Shown: positions 25,429 through 34,778 of the stretch, piece after piece
Position numbering within the stretch: the stretch's first letter is position 1
How the letters are laid out: each line of letters starts with the position of its first letter
Assembly: GCF_034627025.1 (NCBI RefSeq)
Contig: NZ_CP141048.1
Location: 1,934,001-1,998,000, forward strand
Origin: Microvirga lotononidis
GTDB taxonomy: Bacteria > Pseudomonadota > Alphaproteobacteria > Rhizobiales > Beijerinckiaceae
DNA length: 64,000 nt
Direction: 5' to 3'
The notes under the pieces: generated by a model
What the model was told of the DNA's origin: nothing
What the model saw: the letters and a program-made list of their open reading frames with translations, nothing else
The model's database searches: none
Made by a program: the position numbers and the translations under genes

Positions 25429-25755
25429 TCACCGCGACATGAGATTGCGTGCGAGCGTCACCGCCGCGGCATCGGTGGAACCTCCCGTTGCCGTCGGCAT
25501 GAGGTTTCCGGCCTTGAGCGTGAGTTCGGTCATGACATGCAGGATCCACGCGTCCGATTCCTGAATGCCTGCGGCGTCGAAGTCCTTGCGGATCTTGCTG
25601 AACACGTCGCTGTGCGCGGGATCGAGCGCCTTCCTGGCGAGGGAATCCGCATAAGCTTCGGCGTCCCGGCCCGTCATTCCCAGTTTTTCGGCGGCCCACC
25701 GGCCGAGGAGCTTGTTGCGGAGGATCGTCCTTGCCCCATCGTCGACGCTGGCCAT
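25429..25755 (-). CDS. DUF1476 family protein, short form lacking the N-terminal inhibitor segment
   Basis: 108 residues from the ATG at 25755, with GGAGAA 6 bp upstream. The core RNKLLGRWAAEKLGMTGRDA and the following EAYADSLARKALD and VFSKIRKDFDAAGI match DUF1476, the alphaproteobacterial zeta-subunit family whose founding member inhibits the F1Fo-ATPase. The usual N-terminal stretch (a helix with FENKFAHDEE-like sequence that inserts into F1) is absent. The C-terminus is replaced by a divergent helix ending AAAVTLARNLMSR. It is likely a paralogue with a changed or lost inhibitory role. Confidence 0.72.
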   Translation of the reverse strand: MASVDDGARTILRNKLLGRWAAEKLGMTGRDAEAYADSLARKALDPAHSDVFSKIRKDFDAAGIQESDAWILHVMTELTLKAGNLMPTATGGSTDAAAVTLARNLMSR

Positions 25756-25924
25756 GCGACATTCTCCCATTGCCGATCGTGGAATGCCCTCTCTGGCCCC
25801 TTGGCTTCGGAGCCCGGACGGATCTCGTCCTTGAGATGAATCCATTGGAATAGGGTACGCCAACGAGAGCGGCGACGACAGCGTGAAATGGCAAAAAACG
25901 GCGGTCAAGGGATGGACTCTGATC

Positions 25925-26338
25925 TCAGAGTCCGCCCATCCGGCACACGATGGCCCATTCCTCGTCCGTCACCGGCTGCACCGAGAGACGGGAATTGTTC
26001 ACCAGGATCATCTTTTCGAGACCCGGCTCCTTCTTGATCTCGTCGAGGGTCACCGGGCGCTTGAAGGGCTTGACGGCCTTGATGTCCACCATGCCGAACC
26101 TGCCCGTCTCGTCCGTGTGGTCGGGGTAGTATTCCTTGATGACCTCGACGATGCCCACCACCGCCTTGCCTTCGTTGGAATGATAGAAGAAGCCCTGCTC
26201 GCCTAGTTTCATGGCCATCAGGTTCTGCTTGGCCACGTGGTTGCGGACGCCGTTCCAGTGCGTACCCTTGCCGCCTTCGGCGACCTGCCGGTCCCAGGAC
26301 CAGACGGAGGGTTCGGATTTGTAGAGCCAATGGGCCAT
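25925..26338 (-). CDS. EVE domain-containing protein (Thymocyte nuclear protein 1-like)
   Basis: 137 residues, a complete EVE domain: MAHWLYKSEPSVWSWD at the start, WNGVRNHVAKQNLMAMKLGE, FFYHSNEGKAVVGIVEVIKEY and RLSVQPVTDEEWAIV. EVE belongs to the PUA-like group that reads modified bases; bacterial single-domain members may bind modified nucleic acid. It follows gpsA by 30 bp on the same strand and is probably in the tsaD-gpsA transcript. Confidence 0.93.
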   Translation of the reverse strand: MAHWLYKSEPSVWSWDRQVAEGGKGTHWNGVRNHVAKQNLMAMKLGEQGFFYHSNEGKAVVGIVEVIKEYYPDHTDETGRFGMVDIKAVKPFKRPVTLDEIKKEPGLEKMILVNNSRLSVQPVTDEEWAIVCRMGGL

Positions 26339-26368
26339 GGTCTTCTGCTCTCGCCCTTTCGTTGTTGC

Positions 26369-27364
26369 TTATTGCTCGGATTTGACGGGACGGTTCATCA
26401 GCGCATCGACCGCCTGATCGAGGGACCATGCGCCGGACAGGACCTGCTCGACCGCTTCCGCGATCGGCATGTCGATGTTCTTCGCCTTCGCCAAGGCCAC
26501 GAGGGCGCTCGCCGTCGCGGCGCCCTCCACCAGCTTGCCGCCGGCGGCTTCCGCGACGCTCAGGCCTTGCCCGAGGCGCTGGCCGAACGCGAAGTTGCGG
26601 GAATGAGCCGAGGAACAGGTGAGCACCAGGTCTCCAAGCCCCGAGAGCCCCATCAGGGTCTCCGCCTCGCCGCCATAGGCGCGGGCGAAGCGCAGGAGCT
26701 CCGCGAAGCCACGGGCGATCAGGGCCGCCTTGGCGCTCTCGCCCAGGCCCTTGCCGGCCACGGCCCCGCACGCGATGGCGAGCACGTTCTTGGCTGCCCC
26801 GCCGATCTCGACGCCGCGCAGATCGGTGCGGTGATAGACCCGCAGCGTCGGGCCGGAGAGGGCGGTGGCCAGCGCCTCGGCCAGCGCCGCGTCCCGGCAG
26901 GCGAGCGTCACGGCGGTGGGCAGGCCCCGGGCCACGTCGTCGGCGAAGCTGGGTCCCGAGAGCACTCCGACGGGCGAGCCGGGGCGCACGGCTTCCACCA
27001 CGTCGCAGAGGAAGGCCCGGCTCTCCCGCTCGATGCCCTTGGCGCAGAGCACCAGGGGCGTTCCGGGCGGCAGCACGTCGGCGAGGGCCGCGCCCATCTC
27101 CCGGGTGGTCTGGGCGGGCGTGACGAGCAGCACCGCGCGGGCGGCCGCCAGATCGGCCAGGGCGGCGGTCGGCCGGATGCGGTCATGGAGCTTCACGCCG
27201 GGCAGGAAGCGCTCGTTGGTGCGCGCCGCCGCCAGAGCCGCCGCGTGCTCGGGCGACCGCATCCAGAGCACCACGTCGTTGCCCGCGATGGCGGCCGCGT
27301 TGGCGAGCGCCGTTCCCCAGGCGCCCGCTCCGGCGATGCCGATGGTTTGGGCGGGTGAGGTCAT
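26369..27364 (-). CDS. gpsA: Glycerol-3-phosphate dehydrogenase [NAD(P)+]
   Basis: 331 residues. The Rossmann start TIGIAGAGAWGTALANAAA carries GxGxxG. Further signatures are LLVTPAQTTREMGA, VLCAKGIERE with the catalytic lysine, and GGAAKNVLAIACGAVAGKGLG with the second catalytic Lys. The enzyme makes sn-glycerol-3-phosphate from dihydroxyacetone phosphate for phospholipid synthesis, in the cytosol. It lies 148 bp downstream of tsaD on the same strand, a common alphaproteobacterial order. Confidence 0.96.
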   Translation of the reverse strand: MTSPAQTIGIAGAGAWGTALANAAAIAGNDVVLWMRSPEHAAALAAARTNERFLPGVKLHDRIRPTAALADLAAARAVLLVTPAQTTREMGAALADVLPPGTPLVLCAKGIERESRAFLCDVVEAVRPGSPVGVLSGPSFADDVARGLPTAVTLACRDAALAEALATALSGPTLRVYHRTDLRGVEIGGAAKNVLAIACGAVAGKGLGESAKAALIARGFAELLRFARAYGGEAETLMGLSGLGDLVLTCSSAHSRNFAFGQRLGQGLSVAEAAGGKLVEGAATASALVALAKAKNIDMPIAEAVEQVLSGAWSLDQAVDALMNRPVKSEQ

Positions 27365-27512
27365 GTCAGAGCGCTGCCTCCATGGATATCATCCCGAGAG
27401 ATTGAGCCTTAGAGCGGGACCAGCCCTCCTCCCCCCAAGGGGGAGGGAGACGATCGCCATGCCTTGCAGTGAATCGGCCGTGTTGATGTGCCAGCTTCTG
27501 ACGACGTCCTTG

Positions 27513-28568
27513 TCACGCCTTCGCTCCGGCCTCGTCCCGGCTGGTGTCGAGGGGCCAGCGGGCGCGGGCGGGGGCGGTGATGTCGTCGATGAGGCCGAGG
27601 CGCATCCGCTCGAGGCCCGCCCAGGCGATCATGGCGCCGTTGTCGCCGCACAGGGCCAGCGGCGGGGCGACGAGCTTGAGGCCGGCCTCGACGGCGAGGC
27701 GCTGCAGCCCCTGGCGCATGCCCTGGTTCGCCGCGACGCCGCCCGCCACCACGAGGGCGGTCGGGTGGCCGGCGATCTCGCGGAAGGCGCGAAGCCCGAC
27801 CCGGGTGCGGTCCACCACCACGTCCACGATGGCGGCCTGGAAGCTGGCGCAGAGATCGGCGATGTCGCTCGCCGTCAACGGCGCGATCTTCTCCGCCTCG
27901 ATCCGCACGGCGGTCTTGAGGCCGGAGAGCGAGAAATTCGGCTCCGCACGGCCCTGCAGCGGGCGCGGGAAGGCGAAGCGCTCCGGATTGCCCTTGGCGG
28001 CCTCCTGCTCCACGTGCGGCCCGCCGGGATAGGGCAGGCCGAGCATCTTGGCGACCTTGTCGAAGGCCTCGCCGATCGCGTCGTCGATGGTGGTGCCGAG
28101 GCGCACGTAATCACCGACGCCGCGCACCGCGACGAGCTGGGTATGGCCGCCGGAGGCGAGCAGCAGCAGGTAGGGAAATCCGATGCCGTCGGTCAGCCGC
28201 GCGGTGAGCGCGTGGGCCTCGAGGTGGTTCACCGCCATCAGGGGCTTACGGGTCACGAGCGCGATGGCCTTGGCGGTGGTCAGCCCCACCAGCACGCCGC
28301 CGATGAGGCCGGGGCCCGCCGCCACGGCGATGCCGTCGATGTCCTTCATGGAGCATTGGGCGCTCTTCATCGCCCGGGCCACGAGCCGGTCGATCACCTC
28401 CACATGGGCGCGGGCGGCGATCTCGGGCACGACGCCGCCATAGCGGGCATGCTCGGCGATCTGGCTCAAGACCTCGTTGGAGAGGATCTCGCCGCGTCCG
28501 TCGAAGCCGACGCCGACCACGGCGGCCGCGGTCTCGTCGCAGGTGGTCTCGATGCCTAGAATGCGCAT
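27513..28568 (-). CDS. tsaD: tRNA N6-adenosine threonylcarbamoyltransferase
   Basis: 351 residues. It begins [20 protein letters not shown], the standard TsaD/Kae1 N-terminus, and carries the metal-binding HxxxH in [14 protein letters not shown] and the ASUKHA motifs [11 protein letters not shown] and [13 protein letters not shown]. It transfers the threonylcarbamoyl group to A37 of ANN-decoding tRNAs, with TsaB and TsaE encoded elsewhere. It is divergent from hemC across 120 bp, an arrangement widely kept in this order. Confidence 0.97.
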   Translation of the reverse strand: MRILGIETTCDETAAAVVGVGFDGRGEILSNEVLSQIAEHARYGGVVPEIAARAHVEVIDRLVARAMKSAQCSMKDIDGIAVAAGPGLIGGVLVGLTTAKAIALVTRKPLMAVNHLEAHALTARLTDGIGFPYLLLLASGGHTQLVAVRGVGDYVRLGTTIDDAIGEAFDKVAKMLGLPYPGGPHVEQEAAKGNPERFAFPRPLQGRAEPNFSLSGLKTAVRIEAEKIAPLTASDIADLCASFQAAIVDVVVDRTRVGLRAFREIAGHPTALVVAGGVAANQGMRQGLQRLAVEAGLKLVAPPLALCGDNGAMIAWAGLERMRLGLIDDITAPARARWPLDTSRDEAGAKA

Positions 28569-28688
28569 GATCGGGGGCCGCTCGATTAAGGTGTTGTCCG
28601 GGCTTCCGGCCCGGCGCTCCTCCCCCTATAGTCCGCCGCGCCGCACAAGATCAAACCAGATCGTTCAAGACAGGAGCACTCAGGCAGA

Positions 28689-29615
28689 ATGGCCGCATCA
28701 CCCACCCTGGTCATCGGTACGCGAGGAAGCCCGCTGGCCCTCGCCCAGGCCCACGAGACGCAAGACAGGCTGGTCGCCGCCCATGGCTGGACCGTGGAGC
28801 ACCTGCCCCTTTCGATCATCAAGACCACGGGCGATGCCATCCAGGACCGGCCCCTGTCGGAGGCCGGCGGCAAGGGGCTCTTCACCAAGGAACTCGACAT
28901 CGCGCTCCTCGACGGCTCCATCGATCTCGCGGTCCATTCCGCCAAGGACCTGCCGACGGCCCTGCCGGAGGGGATCGTCATCGCGGGCTTCCTGCCGCGC
29001 GAGGACGTGCGCGACGCCTTCATCAGCCACCGCTACAGGAGCCTGAGCGACCTGCCGCAGGGCGCCGTGGTCGGCTCCGCTTCCCTGCGGCGGCAGGCTC
29101 AAGTTCGCCGCCTGCGGCCGGACCTCCAGGTCACGCTCCTGCGCGGCAACGTGCAGACGCGGCTCGCCAAGCTCGAGCGCGGCGAGGTCGACGCGACGCT
29201 GCTCGCCATGGCGGGCTTGAGGCGCCTCGGTCTCACCGACCATGTGACCACCGTGCTCGAAACGGACGATTTCCTCCCGGCCGTGGGGCAGGGCGCCATC
29301 GCGATTGCGATTCGCGCCGAGGACGAGCGGGTGCGGGCGGCGCTCGCGCCCATCCTCGACATGGCCACCGCCCACGCGCTCGCGGCCGAGCGGGCCTTCC
29401 TCACCATCCTCGACGGCTCCTGCCGCACGCCGATCGCCGGCCATGCGCGGCTCGTCGGCGGCGAACTCGAAATCCGCGGCCTGGTGCTGCGCCCCGACGG
29501 ATCCGAATGCCTGGAGGCCATCCGCCGCGGCTCGCCGGACGATGCGGCGGCGCTCGGGCGCGAAGCCGGATCGGAGCTGCGCTCCCGCATGCCCCCGGAC
29601 TTCCTGACATCATGA
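28689..29615 (+). CDS. hemC: Porphobilinogen deaminase (hydroxymethylbilane synthase)
   Basis: 308 residues. It joins four porphobilinogens into hydroxymethylbilane. The start IGTRGSPLALAQAHETQ, the substrate-binding AVHSAKDLPTALPEG and SLRRQAQVRRLRPDL, and the dipyrromethane attachment cysteine Cys245 in LDGSCRTPIAG are all present. Its stop overlaps the hemD start by ATGA (29612-29615), implying translational coupling. Confidence 0.97.
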   Translation: MAASPTLVIGTRGSPLALAQAHETQDRLVAAHGWTVEHLPLSIIKTTGDAIQDRPLSEAGGKGLFTKELDIALLDGSIDLAVHSAKDLPTALPEGIVIAGFLPREDVRDAFISHRYRSLSDLPQGAVVGSASLRRQAQVRRLRPDLQVTLLRGNVQTRLAKLERGEVDATLLAMAGLRRLGLTDHVTTVLETDDFLPAVGQGAIAIAIRAEDERVRAALAPILDMATAHALAAERAFLTILDGSCRTPIAGHARLVGGELEIRGLVLRPDGSECLEAIRRGSPDDAAALGREAGSELRSRMPPDFLTS

Positions 29616-30310
29616 CCCGGATCCTCGTCACCCGCTCGCCCGAGGATGCGGCGCGCACCGCCGAGAGGCTGAAGGCGCTTGGGTTCGATGCGTGCCAGGC
29701 ACCCGTCACCCGGATCGTCCCGACAGGCGATCCCGCTCCTGATGCACCTTACGATGCTCTCATCGTGACCAGCGCCCATGCGGCGGATGCTCTCGCGGGC
29801 CTGGATCGGCTGAAGCTCGTCTTCGCCGTGGGCGAGCACACGGCCGAGGTGATCCGCCCACAAGGATACACCCGGGTCATCGTGGCGGACGGCGACGCGG
29901 TGTCCCTGTCGCGGCTGATTCGCGAGCAGCTGCCGCCAGGCCTTGTCCTGCTCCACGTGACGGCCCGGCACCACAAGGAGGAGCCCGCCCTGTCCCTGCG
30001 CCAGGCCGGGTTCACGGTGCTGCAATGGGAGGCCTACGAGGCGCAAGCCGTCGAGACCTTGCCCGAGGCCGCCGTCGAGGCCCTGCGCACTGGCCAAATC
30101 GGCGCCGCGCTCCATTATTCACGGCGGAGCGCGGATCTCGTCGTCCGGCTGGTCAGGGAGGCGGGGTTGGCGTCCAACCTCCAGGCCTTTCCGCATCTCT
30201 GCCTCTCGGCCGATGTGGCGGCGCCCCTGATGGCGGTCGGCGCCGCGGTCCGGGTGGCGGAGGGGCCTTCCGAGGATGCGCTTCTCCGGCTTCTCGATTC
30301 GCTCCCCTGA
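29612..30310 (+). CDS. hemD: Uroporphyrinogen-III synthase
   Basis: 232 residues. The family is divergent, but the start MTRILVTRSPEDAARTAERL, the mid-region AVGEHTAEVIRPQGYTRVIV and LLHVTARHHKEEPALSLRQA, and the tyrosine-containing ALHYSRRSADLVVRLV fit HemD. It cyclises hydroxymethylbilane with D-ring inversion. Position directly after hemC with an ATGA overlap makes the call firm. Confidence 0.93.
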   Translation: MTRILVTRSPEDAARTAERLKALGFDACQAPVTRIVPTGDPAPDAPYDALIVTSAHAADALAGLDRLKLVFAVGEHTAEVIRPQGYTRVIVADGDAVSLSRLIREQLPPGLVLLHVTARHHKEEPALSLRQAGFTVLQWEAYEAQAVETLPEAAVEALRTGQIGAALHYSRRSADLVVRLVREAGLASNLQAFPHLCLSADVAAPLMAVGAAVRVAEGPSEDALLRLLDSLP

Positions 30311-30517
30311 AATCCGGTGCCGGGTCGTCGACGGTCCGGCCTGGAGCCCGCCGACGGAGCTTTGCCATACGAGGACAATCGTGGTCCGATGGACCATTCG
30401 TTTTTGGAACGTACCGCAGGAAGGGAACGAAACGCTGCGCCCAAGCTTGCCTCAATTGCATTTCACACTGACCTTTTGAAGATCCCGCGCCTGACGCGAC
30501 CCGTGCAAGAGTGACCC

Positions 30518-32257
30518 GTGACCGATTCATCTGATCCCCGACGCCCGAAATCGTCCCGCAAGAAGCCCTCGCGTGAGCCGGCGACCATCGACCTGAAAGC
30601 GACCGTGATCGACGAGGGTTCCGCCCCGGTCGCCAGTCCGGGCGCCGGGACTCAGGACACGCTGGGGCAGGAGACCTTGGGGCAGGACATGTCGGGCAAG
30701 GACACGTTGGGCAAGGACACGTTGGGTAAGGACACCCTTGGGCCGGACACCCTTGGGCCGGACACTCTCGCGGCCGGGGCTCCCGCCCCGGAGACGATCA
30801 CCGGAGGTGCGGTCCCTGAGGTGAAGCCCGACGAGACCATCGCGGCCGGCCACGAGCCCCCGGCCGAGGACCTGGTCGCCTCGCCGGAGGCCACGCTCGA
30901 TTCAGGGGCCGGGACCGATACGCTCCCGTCCAGCGCTGCTATCGGGGAGGCTGGCAGGCCGGATGCCGGTCTATCTGACAGCTCCTACCAGGAGTCTACC
31001 GCGTCGAACGCGCGCGACGAGGCCGTCCCTCCGCGCCCGGTTCCCGAGCGTCGCGGCTCCGCCGGCGCGCTGATCGGATCCGGCCTGCTCGGCGGCGTCA
31101 TCGGCGCAGGATTGCTCTACGGATTGCAGACCTGGCAGGAGAATCCGGGCCAGAACCAGCCGGTGGAACTGCGCCTGGCTCAGCTTGAACAGCGCGTCGG
31201 CGCTCTCCGGCAACCGGCCCCCTCCCCCTCCGGTCAGCCGCAGGGGAATGTCCAGGCTCTGACGGAGCGCCTCCAGACGCTCGAGTCGGCTCGGGGCGAG
31301 CTGGACCAGCGCCTCCAGGCTATCCAGGACACGGCCCGCCAGGCGGCGAGTCAGGCCCAGGAAGCCCTGAACCGTCCCATGCCTGAGGCGCCCCAGCCGC
31401 CGCCGGCCCAGAACGAGGCGGCGCTGACCGACCTGTCCAACCGGCTGACCGAGCTGTCCAATGGCCTATCCGGCCGCTTGTCGGGCCTGGAAGAACAGGC
31501 CCAGGCGAACGCCCAGGGCGCGGAGAAAGCTGCGAATGCGGCCCAGCAGCTCGACGGCCGGATCGCGGATCTCGACCGGCGTCTCGCCGACCAGGACCGC
31601 CGGTTCGGCGAGGCGGAAAGGCGCTTCTCCGAAACGGAGCGCCGCTTCACGGACACCGACCGCCGGATTTCCGAGCAGGAACAGCGCCTTGCGACCCTCT
31701 CGCAGCAGGCGGCGGAGAACACCCGGAACGCCGAGGCGGCGAGCCAGACCGGCACCAAGGTCGTTCTCGCCGGCCGCCTGAACGACGCGCTGAACAGCGG
31801 CACCCCCTATGCCGAGGTGCTCGACGGCGTGAAGAAGGCCGGGGCCGATCCGAGCCGCGTCGCGCCCCTGGAGCCCTTTGCCGAAAAGGGCGCCCCCACG
31901 GCGGCGGCGCTCGCCCGAAGCTTCGATCCGGTGGAAACGGCGATCCTGAGGGAAAGCCGCGGTCCGACGAACAGCTGGTCCGACCGGCTCCTGCGCATGG
32001 CCGACCGGGTGGTGACGGTCAAGCCGGTGAACGAACAGGGGACCACGGGCGTTTCGGCTCTTGTCGTCCGCATCCGGCAGGCCCTGGAGCGCGGCGACGT
32101 GGTGGAGGCCGCGACCGCCTGGGATGCCCTGCCCGAGCCGTCGCGGCGGCTCTCCGAGGAATGGGGCCGGCAGGTCAAGGCGGTCGCCGAGGCGCATCGC
32201 GCCGCGCAGGCGATCAGCTCGGACGCCCTCGCCACCCTCAACCGTACGACGCAATAA
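30518..32257 (+). CDS. Mitofilin/Mic60-like inner membrane protein (COG4223), with N-terminal pentapeptide repeats
   Basis: 579 residues. The N-terminal cytoplasmic part is acidic and holds eight 5-residue repeats of the form DTLG[KPQ] (residues 47-86). One membrane helix lies near residues 182-204 (ALIGSGLLGGVIGAGLLYG). A long periplasmic coiled coil follows to about residue 410, including six heptads ending in RR (residues 349-390). The C-terminal part from about 415 is the mitofilin-like domain (VVLAGRLNDALNSGTPYAEV, ALERGDVVEAATAWDALPEP). Alphaproteobacterial Mic60 homologues sit between hemD and hemY exactly as here and shape intracytoplasmic membranes. It follows hemD by 207 bp and precedes hemY by 15 bp. 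Confidence 0.88.
   Translation: MTDSSDPRRPKSSRKKPSREPATIDLKATVIDEGSAPVASPGAGTQDTLGQETLGQDMSGKDTLGKDTLGKDTLGPDTLGPDTLAAGAPAPETITGGAVPEVKPDETIAAGHEPPAEDLVASPEATLDSGAGTDTLPSSAAIGEAGRPDAGLSDSSYQESTASNARDEAVPPRPVPERRGSAGALIGSGLLGGVIGAGLLYGLQTWQENPGQNQPVELRLAQLEQRVGALRQPAPSPSGQPQGNVQALTERLQTLESARGELDQRLQAIQDTARQAASQAQEALNRPMPEAPQPPPAQNEAALTDLSNRLTELSNGLSGRLSGLEEQAQANAQGAEKAANAAQQLDGRIADLDRRLADQDRRFGEAERRFSETERRFTDTDRRISEQEQRLATLSQQAAENTRNAEAASQTGTKVVLAGRLNDALNSGTPYAEVLDGVKKAGADPSRVAPLEPFAEKGAPTAAALARSFDPVETAILRESRGPTNSWSDRLLRMADRVVTVKPVNEQGTTGVSALVVRIRQALERGDVVEAATAWDALPEPSRRLSEEWGRQVKAVAEAHRAAQAISSDALATLNRTTQ
30656..30775 (+). repeat. In-frame tandem repeat of a 15-bp unit, eight copies
   Basis: The units read GACACGTTGGGCAAG and close variants, encoding D/E-T/M-L/S-G-K/P/Q pentapeptides at residues 47-86 of the Mic60-like protein. 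Adjacent units are near-identical in DNA (two GACACGTTGGG-AAG copies, two GACACCCTTGGGCCG copies), which suggests recent slippage. Copy number is likely to vary among strains. Confidence 0.85.
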
Positions 32258-32272
32258 AAGGATCTGCCCCGC

Positions 32273-33868
32273 ATGTGGCGCGCACTCGTTTTCATCGGTC
32301 TTCTCTGCGTCGCGGCCTTCGGCGCGGTCTGGCTGGCCGACCGGCCGGGCACGGTCCTGATCACCTTCGGCGGTTACGAAATCCAGATGTCGGTGGCGGT
32401 GGCGGCCATCGCGCTGGCAGGCCTTGCCCTGGCCTTGGCCCTGCTCTGGTCCCTGGTGACCGGCCTCATCCAGCTTCCCTCCCGCCTGACCTTCGCCTCA
32501 CGGGCGCGCCGCCGCTCCCGGGGCTACCAGGCCGTTTCCCGGGGCATGGTGGCGGTCGGCGCCGGCGACACCATCGCGGCCCGCCGCTATGCCAACGAGG
32601 CGGAACGCCTTCTCGGCAAGGAGCCGCTGACGCTCCTCCTCAAGGCGCAGGCCGCCCAGGTGTCCGGCAACCGGGAGGTGGCCGAGGCCGCGTTCCTGCA
32701 GATGATGGACGAGGACGAGACCCGGGTTCTGGGCCTGCGCGGCCTCTTCGTCGAGGCCCGCCGCCGGGGCGATGCGGCCTCGGCCCATCAATATGCCACC
32801 GAGGCCGTGCGTCTGGCGCCGGCGGCCGCCTGGGCAAGCGATGCGGTCCTCGAGGCCCGTTGCGCCGAAGGGGATTGGCGCGGCGCTCTCGAAACCGTGG
32901 AGCGGCGGACGTCGCTCGGCCTTCTCGACAAGAAAACCGCTAGGCGCCACCGGGCCGTCCTCCTCACGGCGGACGCCCTGGAACGGGCGGATCGCGATCC
33001 CGACGGCGCCCTGAGAAGCGCCCAGGACGCGGTGAGGCTCGCGCCCGACCTCGTGCCCGCCGCGGCGCTCGCCGGCCGTCTGCTCTCGCGCAAGGGGGAT
33101 CTGCGCAAGGCCGCCAAGGTGGTGGAAACCGCCTGGCGCAGCCTGCCGCATCCGGATCTGGCCGAGGTCTACCTGAACTTGCGTCCGGGTGATTCGGGCC
33201 TCGACCGCCTCAAGCGCGCCGAGACGCTCTCCCGCCTCTCCAATGGGGCGCCGGAGGGCCGGCTCGCCGTGGCGCGTTCCGCCCTCGAAGCCCGCGAGTT
33301 CGACCGGGCCCGCGACGCCCTGGAACCGCTGTTGCAGGACAGGCCGACCATGCGGGTGTGCCTGCTCATGTCCGACCTGGAACAGGCGGAGCACGGCTCG
33401 ACCGGCAAGGGACGCGAATGGCTCGCCCGCGCCACTCGCGCGCCGCGCGACCCGGCCTGGATCGCCGACGGGGTCGTCTCGGACCACTGGGCCCCGGTCT
33501 CGCCGGTCACCGGCCGTCTCGACGCCTTCGTCTGGCAGGCGCCCCCGGATGTGCTGATCGCGCCCGAACTGACCCTGCACGACGACGTGACGGCGGATCT
33601 CGACGACGAGGTCAGGGTGCTGCCCATCGCGGCTGCGGAAGAGCCCGCTCCGGCTCCGGTGAGCGAGTCTGGTCCGGTGCCGGCTTCCGAGCCTCTGCCG
33701 GCCGGGATCAGGACCGAGGCCGTCGTCGCCGGGCCCGTCAAGGAAGAGGTGAAGGAGGAGATCCCCGCTCCTCAGCCTGAGCCCGTGGTTTTCCCGACCA
33801 CGCCGCCCGACGTGCCGAAGCCCAAGGAACAGGCGTCCGCGCGTCGCAGCGTTTTTTCGGTCTGGTAG
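32273..33868 (+). CDS. hemY: HemY-like protoheme IX biogenesis protein with TPRs
   Basis: 531 residues. Two N-terminal membrane helices (ALVFIGLLCVAAFGAVWLAD and AAIALAGLALALALLWSLVT) are followed by a HemY_N domain and tetratricopeptide-like helices through about residue 400 (ANEAERLLGKEPLTLLLKAQ, AAFLQMMDEDETRVLGLRGL). The tail from about 440 is rich in Pro, Glu and Val. This is the proteobacterial HemY of the hemCD operon, not the Bacillus protoporphyrinogen oxidase of the same name. Its role in heme synthesis or export is not settled. It closes the hem cluster. Confidence 0.92.
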   Translation: MWRALVFIGLLCVAAFGAVWLADRPGTVLITFGGYEIQMSVAVAAIALAGLALALALLWSLVTGLIQLPSRLTFASRARRRSRGYQAVSRGMVAVGAGDTIAARRYANEAERLLGKEPLTLLLKAQAAQVSGNREVAEAAFLQMMDEDETRVLGLRGLFVEARRRGDAASAHQYATEAVRLAPAAAWASDAVLEARCAEGDWRGALETVERRTSLGLLDKKTARRHRAVLLTADALERADRDPDGALRSAQDAVRLAPDLVPAAALAGRLLSRKGDLRKAAKVVETAWRSLPHPDLAEVYLNLRPGDSGLDRLKRAETLSRLSNGAPEGRLAVARSALEAREFDRARDALEPLLQDRPTMRVCLLMSDLEQAEHGSTGKGREWLARATRAPRDPAWIADGVVSDHWAPVSPVTGRLDAFVWQAPPDVLIAPELTLHDDVTADLDDEVRVLPIAAAEEPAPAPVSESGPVPASEPLPAGIRTEAVVAGPVKEEVKEEIPAPQPEPVVFPTTPPDVPKPKEQASARRSVFSVW

Positions 33869-33947
33869 GCCATTCCGGCCCTTCCCTCCCTTGCCAAGCG
33901 GCGGGGGAGCGGGTAAGAGGGCGCCTCTCGGATCGCAGAGCCGCGAT

Positions 33948-34023
33948 GCCGCAATAGCTCAGCTGGTAGAGCACCTCATTCGTAATGAGGGGGTCGGGGG
34001 TTCGAATCCCTCTTGCGGCACCA
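33948..34023 (+). tRNA. tRNA-Thr (anticodon CGU)
   Basis: The acceptor stem GCCGCAA pairs with TTGCGGC. The D-arm AGCTCAGCTGGTAGAGC, the anticodon stem-loop CCTCATT-CGT-AATGAGG (anticodon 33981-33983) and the T-loop GGTTCGAATCC are canonical. A73 and an encoded CCA end the 76-nt gene. First of three clustered tRNAs read on the plus strand. Confidence 0.97.
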
Positions 34024-34138
34024 TCTTCTTCCTTGATCGACAAGGACTTAGAAGTGGGTTGCCCTTGTGGCAGGTTGCAGTTATGTCTTCGGGAGGACCA
34101 GGGACGCACGACGATGAGCGTGCTGTCCTGTCAGATCA

Positions 34139-34214
<76 letters not shown>

Positions 34215-34237
34215 AATCTGACGAGGTATCGGAGCGT

Positions 34238-34312
34238 GCGGGTGTAGCTCAGGGGTAGAGCACAACCTTGCCAAGGTTGGGGTCGAGGGTTCGAATCCCT
34301 TCGCCCGCTCCA
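34238..34312 (+). tRNA. tRNA-Gly (anticodon GCC)
   Basis: The acceptor GCGGGTG pairs with CGCCCGC. The anticodon arm is CAACCTT-GCC-AAGGTTG with the anticodon at 34270-34272, the T-loop is GGTTCGAATCC, and CCA is encoded. 75 nt. It follows tRNA-Ala by 23 bp and is probably cut from the same transcript. Confidence 0.97.
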
Positions 34313-34340
34313 ATTCCTTCCATTGCGAAGATTAATCGAC

Positions 34341-34362
34341 AAGGCGCCTTCGGGGCGCCTTT
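34341..34362 (+). terminator. Intrinsic terminator of the tRNA cluster
   Basis: AAGGCGCC, TTCGG, GGCGCCTT followed by T, 28 bp after tRNA-Gly. A short GC-rich stem with an extra-stable loop is a typical end for a tRNA transcript. Confidence 0.75.
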
Positions 34363-34752
34363 CGCGTTTTGGCCCGGCGCAACGAAACGGGCCCATTCCG
34401 TAGGTGGAGCGGGCCCGCGGTGACTCGAAGTCACACGTCATTGACGTTCATCCGGCTCAGCCGGTCAAGGAATACAGAATGTCGAGCCGAAGGGTGCCTC
34501 CAAAGCTCAGCATCTCGGAGCGGAGGGGGTCTTCAGCCCAGGCGATATCGCGATGCGAGCCTCCATCCGTTCAAGCCGGGGCGGGTGCCCGGTTCATCGA
34601 TATCGCGGAACAGGCTTCGGTGAGGAACCCGCTCGAACAAGCATGCCGTTCCGCTCTCTGCGACGGGGCTTTCTCCAGGAGCGAGATCACGTCCCGTCGG
34701 GAAGTAAAAAACGCTCGCACCCTGCTTGTTTCAGCGTAGCGGAAAAGAAAAA

Positions 34753-34778
34753 AAGCCCGGCACGCGATGGCCGGGCTT
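34753..34778 (-). terminator. Intrinsic terminator of the first chemoreceptor gene
   Basis: AAGCCCGGC, 8-nt loop, GCCGGGCTT. On the minus strand it is followed by TTTTTCTTTTCC. It lies 145 bp past the chemoreceptor stop codon, with the 36-bp repeat in between. Confidence 0.75.

Noticed and set aside
30400..30450. EcfG-type (GGAAC-N16/17-CGTT) promoter before the Mic60-like gene
   Set aside because: GGAAC is present near 30415, but the matching -10 reads CGAA, not CGTT; too weak to call.
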